This document shows, in pieces, positions 53,432 through 64,000 of a DNA stretch of 64,000 nucleotides (the first letter of the stretch is position 1; each line of letters starts with the position of its first letter). The notes beneath the pieces were generated by a model. That model was not told the origin of the DNA and did not search any database. It worked only from the letters and a program-made list of their open reading frames with translations. Position numbers and translations under genes: made by a program. This stretch comes from Sporopachydermia quercuum (Eukaryota > Ascomycota > Sporopachydermiomycetes > Sporopachydermiales > Sporopachydermiaceae). The stretch spans positions 372,346 to 436,345 of the forward strand of contig BCGN01000004.1 in NCBI GenBank assembly GCA_001599295.1, written 5' to 3'.

Positions 53432-55393
53432 TTACTCTTCCTTAGTGGGTTCAGCATTACCTTCTTCGTGATTCTTCTTGAACTCTTGGTAAGCAGTCAA
53501 GGCTTCATCAAGTCTTTCTTTGAATAAATGATCTTGTTCAATCATAGCAATGATTTCTTCGTTGTCCATTTCCAGAAGAATACCAGTCAATTTACCAGCA
53601 ATTTCTTCGTCTGAGATTTTTTCAGAGCTTTGGACCTTACCGTAAAGTACTTCACCTAAGATTCTCTTGTGTTGATCTTCAGGAGCGTTGGCAAGGACTT
53701 CTCTAACGGGAATTTGGGTTCTGGGCTTCACGTTGCTTGGACCATTTCTGAAGTGACCATTGTTGCCAGGATATCTTTGTTGAGGACCTCTCTGAGGTTG
53801 ACCTGGTACCATTCCGTTGCCGAAATCATTGTACACAGGAGCAACACCATATACAGGTAAAGGTTGACCGTTAGGTCCAACTGGAGGTTGATTACCCCAT
53901 TGTCCTCTTGGAACACCCATTCTAGGACCTGGGACACCACCTTGCATCATTACTTGACCAGGGGCACCGGCGAAAGGTCTTCCACCAGGACCGGCACCAG
54001 GAATGAAACCTGGTTGTTGAGCACCGTAGAACATAGGAGGAATAAATTGGCCTGGCATACCAGCAGCAGCAGCGGCTTGTTGTATTCTCATTTGATTTCT
54101 GGCTTGGACTTGTTGTTCTAATTGAGATCGTCTAGCTTCCTTCTTTTGAGCAATAGCAACATAGATAGGCTTGCCAGCAATCATTCTTTGGTTCATTTCA
54201 GCGACAGCCTTAGTAGCTTCTTCCACGGCGGAGTAGCATACAAAACCGAAACCCTTGCTCTTTCCGTTTTCGTCAGTCATAACCTTGGCCGAGGTGATGG
54301 TACCAAAAGGAGAAAATTCTTCTCTCAATTTTTCATCATCAATGCTATCATCCAAATTCTTGACGAACAGATTAACACCTTGGTACTTAGAAAGCTTTTC
54401 TAAACGAGCAGCTTCGTATTGCTTCTTTAATTCTTCAACTCTTTCGAATTTCTTTTGAGCTCTTCCAACGTATAAGTTCTTGCCTTTCAATTCATAGTTA
54501 TTCATCTTTTCGATACAAGCGAGAGCTTCTTCATGTGTTTCAAAGTTAACAAAACCGAAACCTCTGCTCTTTCCATCTTCATCCTTGGACAAGGAAATAG
54601 AAGTGACGTTTCCAAATGGCTTGAAAAGTTCTTCAAATTCAGCATCAGTGACTTCAGGGTCAACATTCTTGACGTAGATGTTGGTGAAGTTAGCCTTCAT
54701 TTCTTCAAATTTGGATTGTCTGTCTTTCTTGGCAATGTGAGGTCCAACAAAAACTTCTCTTCCATTCAATAACATACCATTGACATTTTCAATAGCAGCT
54801 TGAGCAGATTCGGCTTCTTCGTAGTGAACGAAACCAAATCCCTTGGGAATACCGAACTCGTCAGTAGCAACCTTGCAGGACAAAATACGACCGAAAGCAG
54901 AGAAAGTGTCATGTAGAGCCTTGTTATCAATAGAAGGATCTAAGTTCTTGATGAAAATGTTTCCAGCTCCATTTCTTCTCAGAGAAGGATCTCTTTGAGA
55001 CCACATGATTCTGCAAGGTCTGCCCTTGATAGGAGTGAAATTTAATTCATCCAAAGCTTTTTCGCCGTCGTTTTGTTCGTGAAAGTTGACATAAGCGTAA
55101 CCGAGAGATCTCTTAGTGACAGCATCACGGCAAACTCTGATAGAAGAAACTTGACCAATCTGAGAGAAGATTTCGTACAAAACTGATTCGTTCACGGAAG
55201 GATCAAGCTCACCAACATACAAAGAAGCGGAAACTTCAGGGTTAGATGTTTCAGCGGTCTTTTCGGTTTCTTCTTCGGTGGTGGTTGCAGTAGTAGTCTT
55301 TTCACTGCTGGCTTCAGCTGGAGCAGCAGTGTCGTTAATAGAGAGCTTATCTAAAGCTTCTTGAGCAGCAACAGTAGCAGCGTCGGTAGACAT
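53432..55393 (-). CDS. PAB1: Poly(A)-binding protein
   Basis: Binds mRNA poly(A) tails, supports eIF4G-dependent initiation and controls deadenylation. The 653-residue product has four RRMs at about residues 57-135, 145-222, 238-315 and 341-418, each with RNP motifs (for example LYVGEL and SLGYAYVNF in RRM1; [17 protein letters not shown] and SKGFGFVCY in RRM2-4). A Pro/Gly/Met/Gln-rich linker follows (~420-555), then the MLLE/PABC domain ([11 protein letters not shown] ... [19 protein letters not shown]). It is longer than S. cerevisiae Pab1 (577), mainly in the acidic/Thr N-terminus and the linker. Start at the only nearby ATG, 55393. No introns. Confidence 0.98.
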   Translation of the reverse strand: MSTDAATVAAQEALDKLSINDTAAPAEASSEKTTTATTTEEETEKTAETSNPEVSASLYVGELDPSVNESVLYEIFSQIGQVSSIRVCRDAVTKRSLGYAYVNFHEQNDGEKALDELNFTPIKGRPCRIMWSQRDPSLRRNGAGNIFIKNLDPSIDNKALHDTFSAFGRILSCKVATDEFGIPKGFGFVHYEEAESAQAAIENVNGMLLNGREVFVGPHIAKKDRQSKFEEMKANFTNIYVKNVDPEVTDAEFEELFKPFGNVTSISLSKDEDGKSRGFGFVNFETHEEALACIEKMNNYELKGKNLYVGRAQKKFERVEELKKQYEAARLEKLSKYQGVNLFVKNLDDSIDDEKLREEFSPFGTITSAKVMTDENGKSKGFGFVCYSAVEEATKAVAEMNQRMIAGKPIYVAIAQKKEARRSQLEQQVQARNQMRIQQAAAAAGMPGQFIPPMFYGAQQPGFIPGAGPGGRPFAGAPGQVMMQGGVPGPRMGVPRGQWGNQPPVGPNGQPLPVYGVAPVYNDFGNGMVPGQPQRGPQQRYPGNNGHFRNGPSNVKPRTQIPVREVLANAPEDQHKRILGEVLYGKVQSSEKISDEEIAGKLTGILLEMDNEEIIAMIEQDHLFKERLDEALTAYQEFKKNHEEGNAEPTKEE

Positions 55394-57727
55394 TGTGGTT
55401 TAATTGAATAAGTTTAATGAGTAAAATTCCTAGAATTAACCGGCTGTTGAATTGATGATGCTGTGAAACTTTCGTTTATAGGTTGGAGCTTTTGTGTGAA
55501 TGGCGTATAAACAACTGAACAGAATAACAAAGTGTGATAACTTTTCAATGATCAGCTACAGTAGTATCCAATTGATGTATACTCAATCTAAAAATCTAAA
55601 TTGATAAAAAGCTGAGATATCTAAAGGTTATTTATAACAATTTGGATGATCTCTGGTTAGTTGAATGGCTGTTTATGAAAACAGTGTTCTGTTAGGCGTT
55701 TACGTGGGTTTTTTCTGTTTCTTGATAAATCCAGGGAACCTGAATATATACTTTATAATCCTTGAGGGAAATTTGACTGTTTGAGTCCTGAAATTAGCTT
55801 CTCTTTCCTGATAGCAGATGGAACAAAAAATAAGTTTCAAGATCAAGTCAAAATATATCCTGAATTATTCTTTGCGGTTGATGTCTGCTTGCGAAGAAGA
55901 ATAGTAGAATTTTTCCTGTCTTCGGAACCAAGTCTGTTGCTCCTCCCACAAAAAAGAATTGTGGTTGAAATTTCAAAAAATTTTCATTGAGGCGGTTTTT
56001 GGGTTCTTCTTTTGTGGACAAAAAGTTTGTTTGTGACTGATACACACGCGGTGGTATTGTGTTTAAGGGACAGTGCTTTGGGTAATGTTTGATATGGAGA
56101 ACAAGCCAGTTAGAGCTTCTGGTGATAACTCTATTGACAATAATCTCCCACAATTATGAGTCTTTTATGCTTTATTACAATTTAACTTTGCTTGTATCGA
56201 AACGTTGAAATGTAGGAATAGAAGCAGAACATGCGAGAGAAGCCAAGGGCTTCAAAAACTCAACACTCCGGGACATCAACAATTCGGACAGATAGTGCAA
56301 TACAAGAACTATTCATCATTGAGTATAATTAAAACTTATTACCATAATCACTAAAATGTTTGGGTGTTTCAAAATGTGTCAAATTAAAGTTGATGCGAGG
56401 AATGCGTATTTCGCATAATTTGACATTCCATCGCAGTAGTTGGCAGCAAACCTTGATCAGGGTCTTCTAATCGATGCCCAGGTGAATTCATGTGATTATG
56501 TTATGGAATTGATCTCCAATTCTTTTTTCCTACTGCTGAAACTAAACCACCAAAGATAACATTAAAACTAATAATAATTGCGTGGTTTCTGAATACTGCA
56601 TGAGTGTTACTAAGTACAGAATGATGTATTCCCGAAGTTGCAGTAGTAATAATTTCTTATATTGTATGAACATTCTTGTTGGTATGTATTTATTATATGA
56701 TATCTGTTTGTTATGTATGGTAGGTTTGGTGGATATGGTGATGCCAAGATAACACAGGCTAAGTGATAAGACTATAAACGCAGGAATGTAAATTGCTCCT
56801 CTAATTAGTGCAATAATGTATAATATGAACTGTTATAATCTTTCAAACCAGTACTTATCTGCTTTTCTTCTTTCTAATTGCTTGTTCTGTTGTGTAGAGT
56901 AAACATTAATTATGCTTGCTCTATTCACTCTTCACCTTATTCTTTCCTTCGTGGAGTCCGACGTTCCCCTATTCTCGGTGCCCCTAATTTAATACATAAG
57001 CAACACTTAGGCATTGATAGTCCTGTGATATATGCTTAACTATATGATAAGATCTTGCTTTACAACACTTCTTAAATTTATGTCCCAATTAAATCCCATC
57101 AATTTAATAAAGATCTCCTTTATAGAATAATATAACCTCACTAGGTTCAATCATTGAAACCTCCGTCATCCTCCGCCTTTACCTCCCTTCCTCTTTGGAA
57201 TCGTACACTTTTCAATTTTTTTACAGCTTATTATTCCTATTTTATACTACTTACTTTCGATCTTCTTTTCATCAATTATCAATCAAAACTGTTGTCTTAT
57301 ATTCCCTTAACAACCACTACGAACATCGACTCCCCCACAGTTCTTGTTTTTGCTTATCTGAGAGGAGACATCAGCCCTCTATCTACAATCAAGCAACTTC
57401 TGGATATTTACTTTGTGTTTCTGAAGATCTCAGATCATCATCAAACTATGGATTATCCTCAAATCTGATTTCTTATCATATATTTTAACTACTATCAAGA
57501 TATTTGCCCGAGTTTGAGAGACAGTGCTTCTCTTTTTTTTTGTTTAATTGAATAGTATCAATTCCATTGGCTTTATTGACTTCTCTAGAAGAACGTTTGC
57601 AATTTTCTTTAACTACTATCATCAAAGTCCCGGATTGAATATTGATTGTCCCTTGCAAACTTGAAAGAGAAATAACATATGGATTGTTGTTAGAAAGAAT
57701 TTGAAACACCTAAAATAATATTAAATA
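55394..57727. other. 2.3-kb divergent region PAB1/Gcr1-C-domain gene
   Basis: Shared upstream region of PAB1 (minus) and the Gcr1-C gene (plus). The frames present (for example 57154-57488 in two overlapping phases) start at non-ATG codons and are not called. It includes a small inverted repeat around 56399-56429 (GGAATG ... CATTCC). Confidence 0.5.
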
Positions 57728-58690
57728 ATGCAAAACAGTATAGATCATGATTCCGTGAGGTCACGAATCACAACGGAGTTAGGATCACTGAATGAGGCTC
57801 TTCGATCACAGAGAGTTTTAATGAACTTACAGCATCAAGAATTGCTACGGAAACTACAGGAACAGAACCAAGAGTATCAAAATGCGATTACAACTTTGAG
57901 AAGAGAAAATTCATCATTACGGGAAGATATGAGAGCTATGGTCACACTGATGGAAAGTATGTCACGGAAATTGGAAGCTGAGTTGGATTTGAAAGCAGAG
58001 AATCATCTACGGCAAGCCAAAGAGCTATTTGATCTTCGTGATAGTAATGTAGACTCGACATTACGCTCTACGCATCAAGCTGTTGCACCTAATAATGCTC
58101 CAGGCCATAACAATGCTGCCTTAACGGCATTATCATATCAAGACCCATCAACAGGCTTACGACATGACAGTAGAAGCATGGATGGATTGACAACAGGAAA
58201 CAATGGAAATACTGTCGCAGCGGCAGGCCCCCAATCCGGCTCTTCCGGGGTTCAACAAAGAAGAGGACAATCTGGAACAAACGACTTGGATGATGACGAC
58301 GATGTATCAATGGACACAACAAATGGTGGAGGCCCAGTCTCTCAACTGACCAATTTCCAATTTTCACCAGTTAATTCTGTAATGGATGTAGTAGAAGAGT
58401 GGTATCACGGAATTGATGGTATGATGTCAGTACAAGCTCTGGATGCTCAGTTTGGTTCAAAATGGCGTGGAAATGCAAGATCTAAAATTAGCAAAATGTA
58501 TTACCGAAGGAAAAGTTTGATCAAAGCAATTGAAAAAGGGGTGAACGAGTTGGGACTAACGCGGGAAGAAGCAATTCACGAGTTAGAATCAGCAAGAGTA
58601 CGTGAAGATGGTGTTTTGCATACAATATATTGGTTATACACTAATATACCAGCTAGGTTGAAACCAGCAAGAAGACCTATAGATGAATAA
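57728..58690 (+). CDS. Transcriptional activator with coiled coil and Gcr1-C DNA-binding domain
   Basis: A 320-residue protein. Residues ~30-100 form a Gln/Glu/Leu-rich coiled coil (LMNLQHQELLRKLQEQNQEYQ), typical of an oligomerisation region. A Gly/Asn/Gln-rich linker with an acidic DLDDDDDVSMD patch follows. Residues ~218-300 are a GCR1_C domain (MDVVEEWYHGIDGMMSVQALD; KWRGNARSKISKMYYRRKSLI), the DNA-binding fold of S. cerevisiae Gcr1, Msn1 and Hot1. It is far shorter than Gcr1 (785) and Hot1 (719) and nearer Msn1 (382), so the direct orthologue is uncertain. ATG at 57728 with no sign of an upstream exon. Confidence 0.82.
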   Translation: MQNSIDHDSVRSRITTELGSLNEALRSQRVLMNLQHQELLRKLQEQNQEYQNAITTLRRENSSLREDMRAMVTLMESMSRKLEAELDLKAENHLRQAKELFDLRDSNVDSTLRSTHQAVAPNNAPGHNNAALTALSYQDPSTGLRHDSRSMDGLTTGNNGNTVAAAGPQSGSSGVQQRRGQSGTNDLDDDDDVSMDTTNGGGPVSQLTNFQFSPVNSVMDVVEEWYHGIDGMMSVQALDAQFGSKWRGNARSKISKMYYRRKSLIKAIEKGVNELGLTREEAIHELESARVREDGVLHTIYWLYTNIPARLKPARRPIDE

Positions 58691-58932
58691 GTAAATAAAC
58701 AATGAAATAACTGGAACCATGCAATAACGGTGAAGTACCCTGGGTTAATGATTTATGGAATGACAGACGTTGATTCAAACATAGATGGACAATTATTAAA
58801 ACTGAAATGTTATCAACTAAATGAAGGAGTTCAAATGTACTTTTATATATTGGATATGTATTATTATAGCAATTAATATGTTATAAAAATAATATTGTAT
58901 GTAGTTGAGAGTAACTGGTACTAATATTAGAA

Positions 58933-59884
58933 TTAAGCAGTTCTCTTTCTTCTTCCAACGTGGGCTTGGAAACCAGTCTTGATCGAAGAAACAGATCTGG
59001 TACTTCCACATGTCTTACATCTCAAAAAGTACAATCTGTTTTCTTTGGTCATTTCAGTGTTGATTGACTTACAAGTCTTGCAAGTGACATATTCCACAAT
59101 GTATCTTCTTAAAACATTCTCAATTTGTTTCTGTTGGAATCGGCCCTTGATGATCAGTCTCTTTTGACCATCAATAGAACCAGAGGTACCCAATTCTGCA
59201 AATAAGTATTGAATAACATGCTCTGGGGATCTTTGCATTCTTTCGGCAATTTCTTGGACATTAGCAAACACACTCTTCTTGTTACCATCTCTTGCCACTT
59301 GTGGAGGAGGAATTTTATACTTGAGGGTGGTTCTATCACCAGCAAACTCGGGGTTGTTTTCGCGCAGAATTTGGAAAAATCTGGTTAATAGTTGTTCGTA
59401 TGTAAGATCAGGTTCACCGCTTTCTTCGACTATAGTGCTTTCTTGTCCCTCATCTTCTAGAACACCAGCTTTCTCCAACTCCTTCTTGAATTCATCTCCA
59501 TGAGCCTTCTTCTTCTTCTTCTTTTTCTTTAGACTTAGTTCCCCTTCAGCATCATCCTCTTCATCTGCAGGTGCGCTTGATTCTTTGCTGGACTTCTTCT
59601 TCTTCTTCTTCAAACTTAGTTCAGGTAAGACATCTGTTATTTCGTCAACTTCATCTTTAGTCTCATCGTCTTCAACCAACACCTTCTTTGACTTCTTCTT
59701 CTTCTTTAGAGTTGAAAGATCAATCTACAAGCTATGTTAGTCACCTCAAATCAAAATGTTCAATGATATTTTTGCTTTCTTCCTGCTTCTTTCTCCCATT
59801 GTTCGCGTTTGATCATACGGTACTTACGTCTTCAGTTTCCTGAGTTTCAATCTTGGGCTCTGTGGCCTCAACTTCAGCAGACAT
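58933..59884 (-). CDS. SUI3: Translation initiation factor eIF2 beta, two exons
   Basis: Beta subunit of the eIF2 complex, which delivers Met-tRNAi to the 40S subunit. Exon 1 (59828-59884) encodes [19 protein letters not shown]; intron 59725-59827 (GTAAGT, GACTAAC, TTGTAG) joins in phase 0 to exon 2 (58933-59724), giving 282 residues. Three lysine blocks of the N-terminal half ([27 protein letters not shown]) are those that bind eIF5 and eIF2B-epsilon. The C-terminal half holds [19 protein letters not shown] and the zinc finger CKTC ... CKTC in the stretch to [22 protein letters not shown]. Divergent from the SH3 gene. Confidence 0.97.
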
Positions 59885-60463
59885 TTCCAATGATTGATAT
59901 CTCAAAATACCTAATTGATTATTGTTAAACTGATAAACAATGTTTTGATNAGGTTCTGCTTCGCCTATATTTGTTTCTCATTTCTAATATGAGTCATGAG
60001 ATGTATTTTGCGCCTAGTGTTTTTTTCACTATGATGCAAATTTTGATGACTGAATCTGAAAATATCCTTGTAAAATGAGGTGTGATGTTGGTGACAGGGT
60101 AATTCCTCATTCTTATTCTGTGTTTTACCACGTCACGTAACTATCGGCATTGAAGGGCCGATGTTCAAAGTGGAACGAGACGTGATGTTAACTGGGATCT
60201 TCTGATTTGCCCCTCTGCTACATAGCCCCTGTTGCCATTCTTACATAAGATTTACTTGTGCTTTATATTTCAGAATAATGCTTATCTACGGAAAATATAA
60301 AAGTGGATGTTAATCTATCCTTCTTATCTAATTGAGATATTCATGAACAGGATTAACTCACAGGTTATGTTTACCTGTCTATAGATCAGAGTTGTTTCTG
60401 TATGGAGAAATTCTATAAAGATCAAACACAAGAACGAAAACAATAGATACTCAAACAATCAAA
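59885..60463. other. Divergent promoter region SUI3/LSB1-PIN3 gene
   Basis: About 0.58 kb with one N (59950). It contains two close CACGT repeats (near 60131-60138). No gene seen. Confidence 0.45.
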
Positions 60464-61204
60464 ATGGATCAAAACGTGCCATTAATCAACAGATCATTAA
60501 CTACCATTCACAATGAGTTAGACTTTTTAGTTGAATCGGGTGTTATCAGCAGTAAAAGCAGAGAACTTGTTAATGAGCAAATTCCTAAGAAATACACACC
60601 GATTTCAAAAGGTAAAGTGAACGAATCTACAAGACCCCAGATCACAGTTGCTTCAACAGGGGAAGAAGTAGTCAAAGCAATGTACGATTACAATGCCCAA
60701 GACCCGTCAGATCTGACACTAAGGAGAGGGGATGAAGTTGTTATACTGGAGAAAGTGAATGCTGATTGGTGGAGAGGTCGGTCAAGGTCAACTAATTCCG
60801 TTGGTATCTTTCCAAGTAATTATGTTGAGCCGATAAGTGGTAATAATGAGAAGTCATCTTACAAAGATGAAAAGGAGAGTTTGCCAGTCTTAGCTCAAAC
60901 AAATCCTCCATATGCACCACCCAACTACAACAACGATGTGTATCAACCACCGGCAAACGCTCCGTACTATCCTCCTCCAAATAACTACTCTCAACCCCAA
61001 TTTCCACCACCTTCTACGGATTACTATCCTCAGCCCCAACAACCTGCTCAATTACAAGTACCCCAGCAACCAGTACAACAACAGCACACTGGTTCGTCTC
61101 AGGTTGGTCATGCTGCTGCAAAGATTGGCAAAAAGTTTGGAGATGCCGCTATCTTTGGTGCTGGTGCTACTATTGGTAGTAACATTGTCAACTCCATTTT
61201 CTAA
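60464..61204 (+). CDS. PIN3: SH3-domain actin regulator, Lsb1/Pin3 type
   Basis: Binds Las17/WASP and limits Arp2/3-driven actin patch formation; S. cerevisiae Pin3 (Lsb2) also promotes prion induction. The 246-residue protein matches that pair: N-terminal LINRSLTTIHNELDFL, SH3 domain at about residues 68-124 (KAMYDYNAQDPSDLTLRRGD, DWWRGR, VGIFPSNYVEP), then a Pro/Gln/Tyr-rich linker (PPPNNYSQPQFPPPSTDYYP) and the conserved end FGDAAIFGAGATIGSNIVNS. S. cerevisiae Lsb1 and Lsb2/Pin3 are close paralogues, so the symbol marks the family. No intron. Confidence 0.9.
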   Translation: MDQNVPLINRSLTTIHNELDFLVESGVISSKSRELVNEQIPKKYTPISKGKVNESTRPQITVASTGEEVVKAMYDYNAQDPSDLTLRRGDEVVILEKVNADWWRGRSRSTNSVGIFPSNYVEPISGNNEKSSYKDEKESLPVLAQTNPPYAPPNYNNDVYQPPANAPYYPPPNNYSQPQFPPPSTDYYPQPQQPAQLQVPQQPVQQQHTGSSQVGHAAAKIGKKFGDAAIFGAGATIGSNIVNSIF

Positions 61205-62325
61205 TCATTTGACGCATGTATAAGATCAAATTGTATGTATAAATAAAACAACTTGCTACATAGAAAAGTTGTGTATAGAAGTTCAATATTTAAGTATCTC
61301 AATATTGGAACAGGTTTTACTATCTTGCAACTGTTTTGGTTATACTCATTTCTTGTAGAATTGCATTTCAGTTCCAAACAGTCAGGATTCGCTTTTGGGT
61401 TTGTCGGCATAGAACCTCAAGTATTATAGAGGATCCAGTTTTTATTATTGAATCTTCAAAGAAAATCAACTTTAACTTTAATAATAAGAAGATTTAATTA
61501 TTCAAGCTTAAATCTTCATTTATTTCTTGATTTGGCAATATGATTGATTTCTCACGTTTTCATGATCAATTATACCGTTGTCATATACAGCTTGCTAAAC
61601 CGATTATACCGCGGAACTAAATATCTAGAAAAATTGAAATGGGCTTTTATTTAGGTACTAATTAATTTCTGTTCTGTATTTCTAAATTATTATTCAATTT
61701 GTTAGTAAGGGCCACTTCTACTCTCAAATCTCATGCCATCATAATTGTCACTTTCCTGTGTCACTATATGTAATATATGCATTATCCTACATTAACTTGC
61801 ATGATACGAAGAAGCTTTCACCGGAATTTCTTCTCATTGCTGAGAAGGGCAAGTGCTTGATGATCAGAGGGTGGAATAAAAGTGTTCTGTAATAGTTGTT
61901 TGAAGAAATTGTCGAAAAATTAATCGAACACTTTAAATTGGTATCCTGTTCCTTTTACCTACGATATTTTGCTATTTTATTTTTGACTTTGAATCATTAG
62001 AGATCTACTTAGATCTGCACTCGTTTCTCTCGCAGGAAGGGAAGACTGCCAACTAGGCGAAAAAGAAGAAAGCATTTTGATCCGGATAATACCCCTACAA
62101 TTAGGTATTATTTTACTTGAAAGGAGGCTAACTTTGGTGCTATATCGTTGACAACGGCTCTATTTTGTTTTAGTTGATAGTCATACTCTCAAGAGTAGTA
62201 CTAGGGAGAGTAGCAAATTACCTTGCATCATACAAAACTTGATCATATATGAATCTTATTGCAATCAAACTAAGCAAATGAATTCATTATACTTTTGGTA
62301 TAACCTCACCTATTTCTGATCAAAT
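61205..62325. other. 1.1-kb intergenic region before UBP8
   Basis: AT-rich sequence holding the 3' region of the SH3 gene and the UBP8 promoter. No gene seen. Confidence 0.5.
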
Positions 62326-63973
62326 ATGCAATCTGATAATACGGCTTTTGAGCCAACAACTTTCAATTCTTGCACGCATATAACGCAGTTGTTGGCGTCT
62401 TCATCTCGTGATAATGCTCTTAACGCTTATGGTTATGGTGTACAAGTTGCTCTATTGAATTCGCATTTGAACAATCATGGTCATCGATATTACACATTGA
62501 AAGGCAAACTGAACTCAGGCTCTGAAGGGCCACGGAAAAGAAATTACATAGAAAGTGGTAAGTTAAATGCTCTTAGGTCTAAAGCACTAAGATGTCGTGG
62601 TTGCAAACAATACTCTGAGAATTCTTTCATGTGTCTTCAATGTCCTCATGTAGGTTGCTGGGATTCGAGACATGCTGTGAGTCATTTCAAAGCTACAAAT
62701 CATTGTTTTGGTATTGATTCAAAACACGGAATACTCTATTGCTTCAAATGTGACGATTATATTGGCGATCCGCGTCTGGAAGCTATCCGTATATCAAAGA
62801 TGAACAAAGGTTGCAAATGTCAGTATAAATATGGAATTCTTTCATCAGCAAACGTGATCCCAGTACTGTCAACTGAGAATAACCAAGAAAATATTAAAGA
62901 ATCTAAGCTCATAACTGCAAACTCCAAAATGCCTTCATTCAAAGCAAGCACTGGCCTTAGAGGGTTTTACAATATGGGTTCTACATGTTTCATGTCAGTT
63001 ATTTTACAATCTTTCATTCATAATCCTTTCATACGTAATTATTATCTTTCTGGTAATTATGAAACTTGTGAGACTGATAGTTGTTTAAGCTGTTGTCTTG
63101 AAGAAATTTTCATTGAATTCTTCGCATCAAATTCAACAGTCGCTTATGGTCCTACTTCTCTACTAGTTGGTGCCTGGAAGACTAAAAGGTTTCTTGCTGG
63201 TTACTCTGAGCAAGATGCCCATGAATTTTGGCAGCTGTTATTAAATGAATTACACTTGAAGTCAGGTGAACACGACGTTGAGAAATTACCAAGCATAAAA
63301 AGTGAAGATCCCCTTATTCAATCAGCAGACTTCAGTTGCTCTTGTATTGTTCATAGTACCTTTAGAGGTGGACTACTATCAACAATTAGTTGTAATAACT
63401 GTAAATCTGTCAACAGAAAAGTGGATCCAGTGTTAGATATTAATTTAGAGATTAGTCAATTATTATCTAATGGTAACGGTAACGGTAATGGTAAAGCTAA
63501 TTCTGGTTCCCCAGCAGCGGTAACTCTTGAACGATGTCTAGAAAGGTTCACATCAGAGGAGAAACTAGAGAATTCATATACTTGCGACGAATGTTTTAGT
63601 GAAGGGAACTGCGTGAAACAACTTTCTATTTGGAAGCTTCCTAATGTGTTAACTATTCAATTGAAGGTAAGAATATTTTTGTGGTTAAGTTTTAACAAAC
63701 TTTTCGATACCGTGAAATACAGTATGATACTAGTGACCAATTTTCTAACCAATTTAATAGCGGTTCCGGCATTTCGGCACAAACTCCACTAAGATTGAAG
63801 ATTTAGTTCAGTTTCCTTTATTCATTGATATGGGAAAGTATACAAGTAGACAAGAATCTGATACTCATGATACTAATACCAAGTACATTTATGAGTTATT
63901 TGGTGTTGTATGTCATCAAGGAAGTGTTAATACTGGTCACTATACTTGTTTCATGAAGACTAATATGTCACAT
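62326..63973 (+). CDS. UBP8: SAGA deubiquitinase Ubp8, 5' part (continues beyond window)
   Basis: Removes ubiquitin from histone H2B as part of the SAGA DUB module. Exon 1 (62326-63666) encodes 447 residues: the ZnF-UBP domain (CRGCKQY ... CLQCPHVGCWDSRHAVSHF ... CFKCDDYIGD) and the USP domain with catalytic C221 in NMGSTCFMSVILQS. Intron 63667-63760 (GTAAGA, TTCTAAC, TTAATAG) joins in phase 0 to exon 2 (63761-63973), which gives RFRHFGTNSTKIEDLVQFPL and H507 in GSVNTGHYTCF. The end at 63973 is followed by a GTATGT donor, so a second intron and the last exon lie outside. An N/G repeat (NGNGNGNG, near 63471-63495) sits in the USP domain where S. cerevisiae has none that I recall. Confidence 0.93.
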
Positions 63974-64000
63974 GTATGTAACATTTGAAAAATGTGTTCG

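Noticed and set aside
57154-57488. Two overlapping ~100-codon frames upstream of the Gcr1-C gene
   Set aside because: The longer starts at a non-ATG codon, both are hydrophobic/aromatic low complexity, and they overlap in different phases.
1-64000. tRNA, rRNA or CRISPR arrays
   Set aside because: Scanning for A/B-box-like and cloverleaf signatures and for regular direct repeats on both strands gave nothing convincing; a covariance search would be decisive.

Overview
The window looks like nuclear DNA of a budding yeast (Saccharomycotina). Proteins resemble Saccharomyces cerevisiae products along their length, the DNA is AT-rich, and introns have GTAAGT/GTATGT donors and TACTAAC- or CTAAC-type branch sites. 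CTG falls at leucine positions conserved in other yeasts (NMD3, SUP45), so the CUG-Ser and CUG-Ala clades are unlikely. Introns are more frequent than in S. cerevisiae: eight of the 24 protein genes listed have clear introns, UBC13 has five, and CDC50 has a 37-nt internal exon. This suggests an intron-retaining, possibly early-branching lineage; I cannot name the species. A few single N bases show this is a draft assembly.

Layout: SPC1 (-), NMD3 (+), PDH1 (+), a CDC15-type kinase (+), CDC50/LEM3 (-) and SUP45 (+) fill the first 14 kb. At 14.6-28 kb lie two related Zn2Cys6 regulators, both on the minus strand, separated by 8.8 kb with no recognisable gene. Next come EFB1 (+, with a U18-type snoRNA in its second intron), SFH1 (+), a phenol 2-monooxygenase (-), a divergent GRE2-type reductase (+), a phytanoyl-CoA-dioxygenase-like enzyme (+) and a 1716-residue Dnf-type flippase (-). 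The last 16 kb hold a DUF4336 protein (-), UBC13 (-), two small unassigned genes (+), PAB1 (-), a Gcr1-C-domain protein (+), SUI3 (-), an LSB1/PIN3 SH3 protein (+) and the 5' part of UBP8 (+).

By function, five genes serve ribosome export or translation (NMD3, SUP45, EFB1, PAB1, SUI3). CDC50 and the Dnf ATPase belong to the two subunit families of a lipid flippase. SFH1 and UBP8 act on chromatin. The phenol hydroxylase and the reductase share a 2.3-kb divergent promoter with a CCG-N10-CGG palindrome. No tRNA, rRNA, CRISPR array, transposon or LTR element was recognised.

Most unusual are the regulator pair at 14.6-28 kb, with an identical intron inside the zinc cluster, a shared RGRPR AT-hook-like module, one partner reduced to a glutamine/histidine-rich protein, and a very large upstream region holding an isolated splice-acceptor signature, and the intron architecture of UBC13, CDC50 and EFB1. 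I saw no clearly new multi-gene system.
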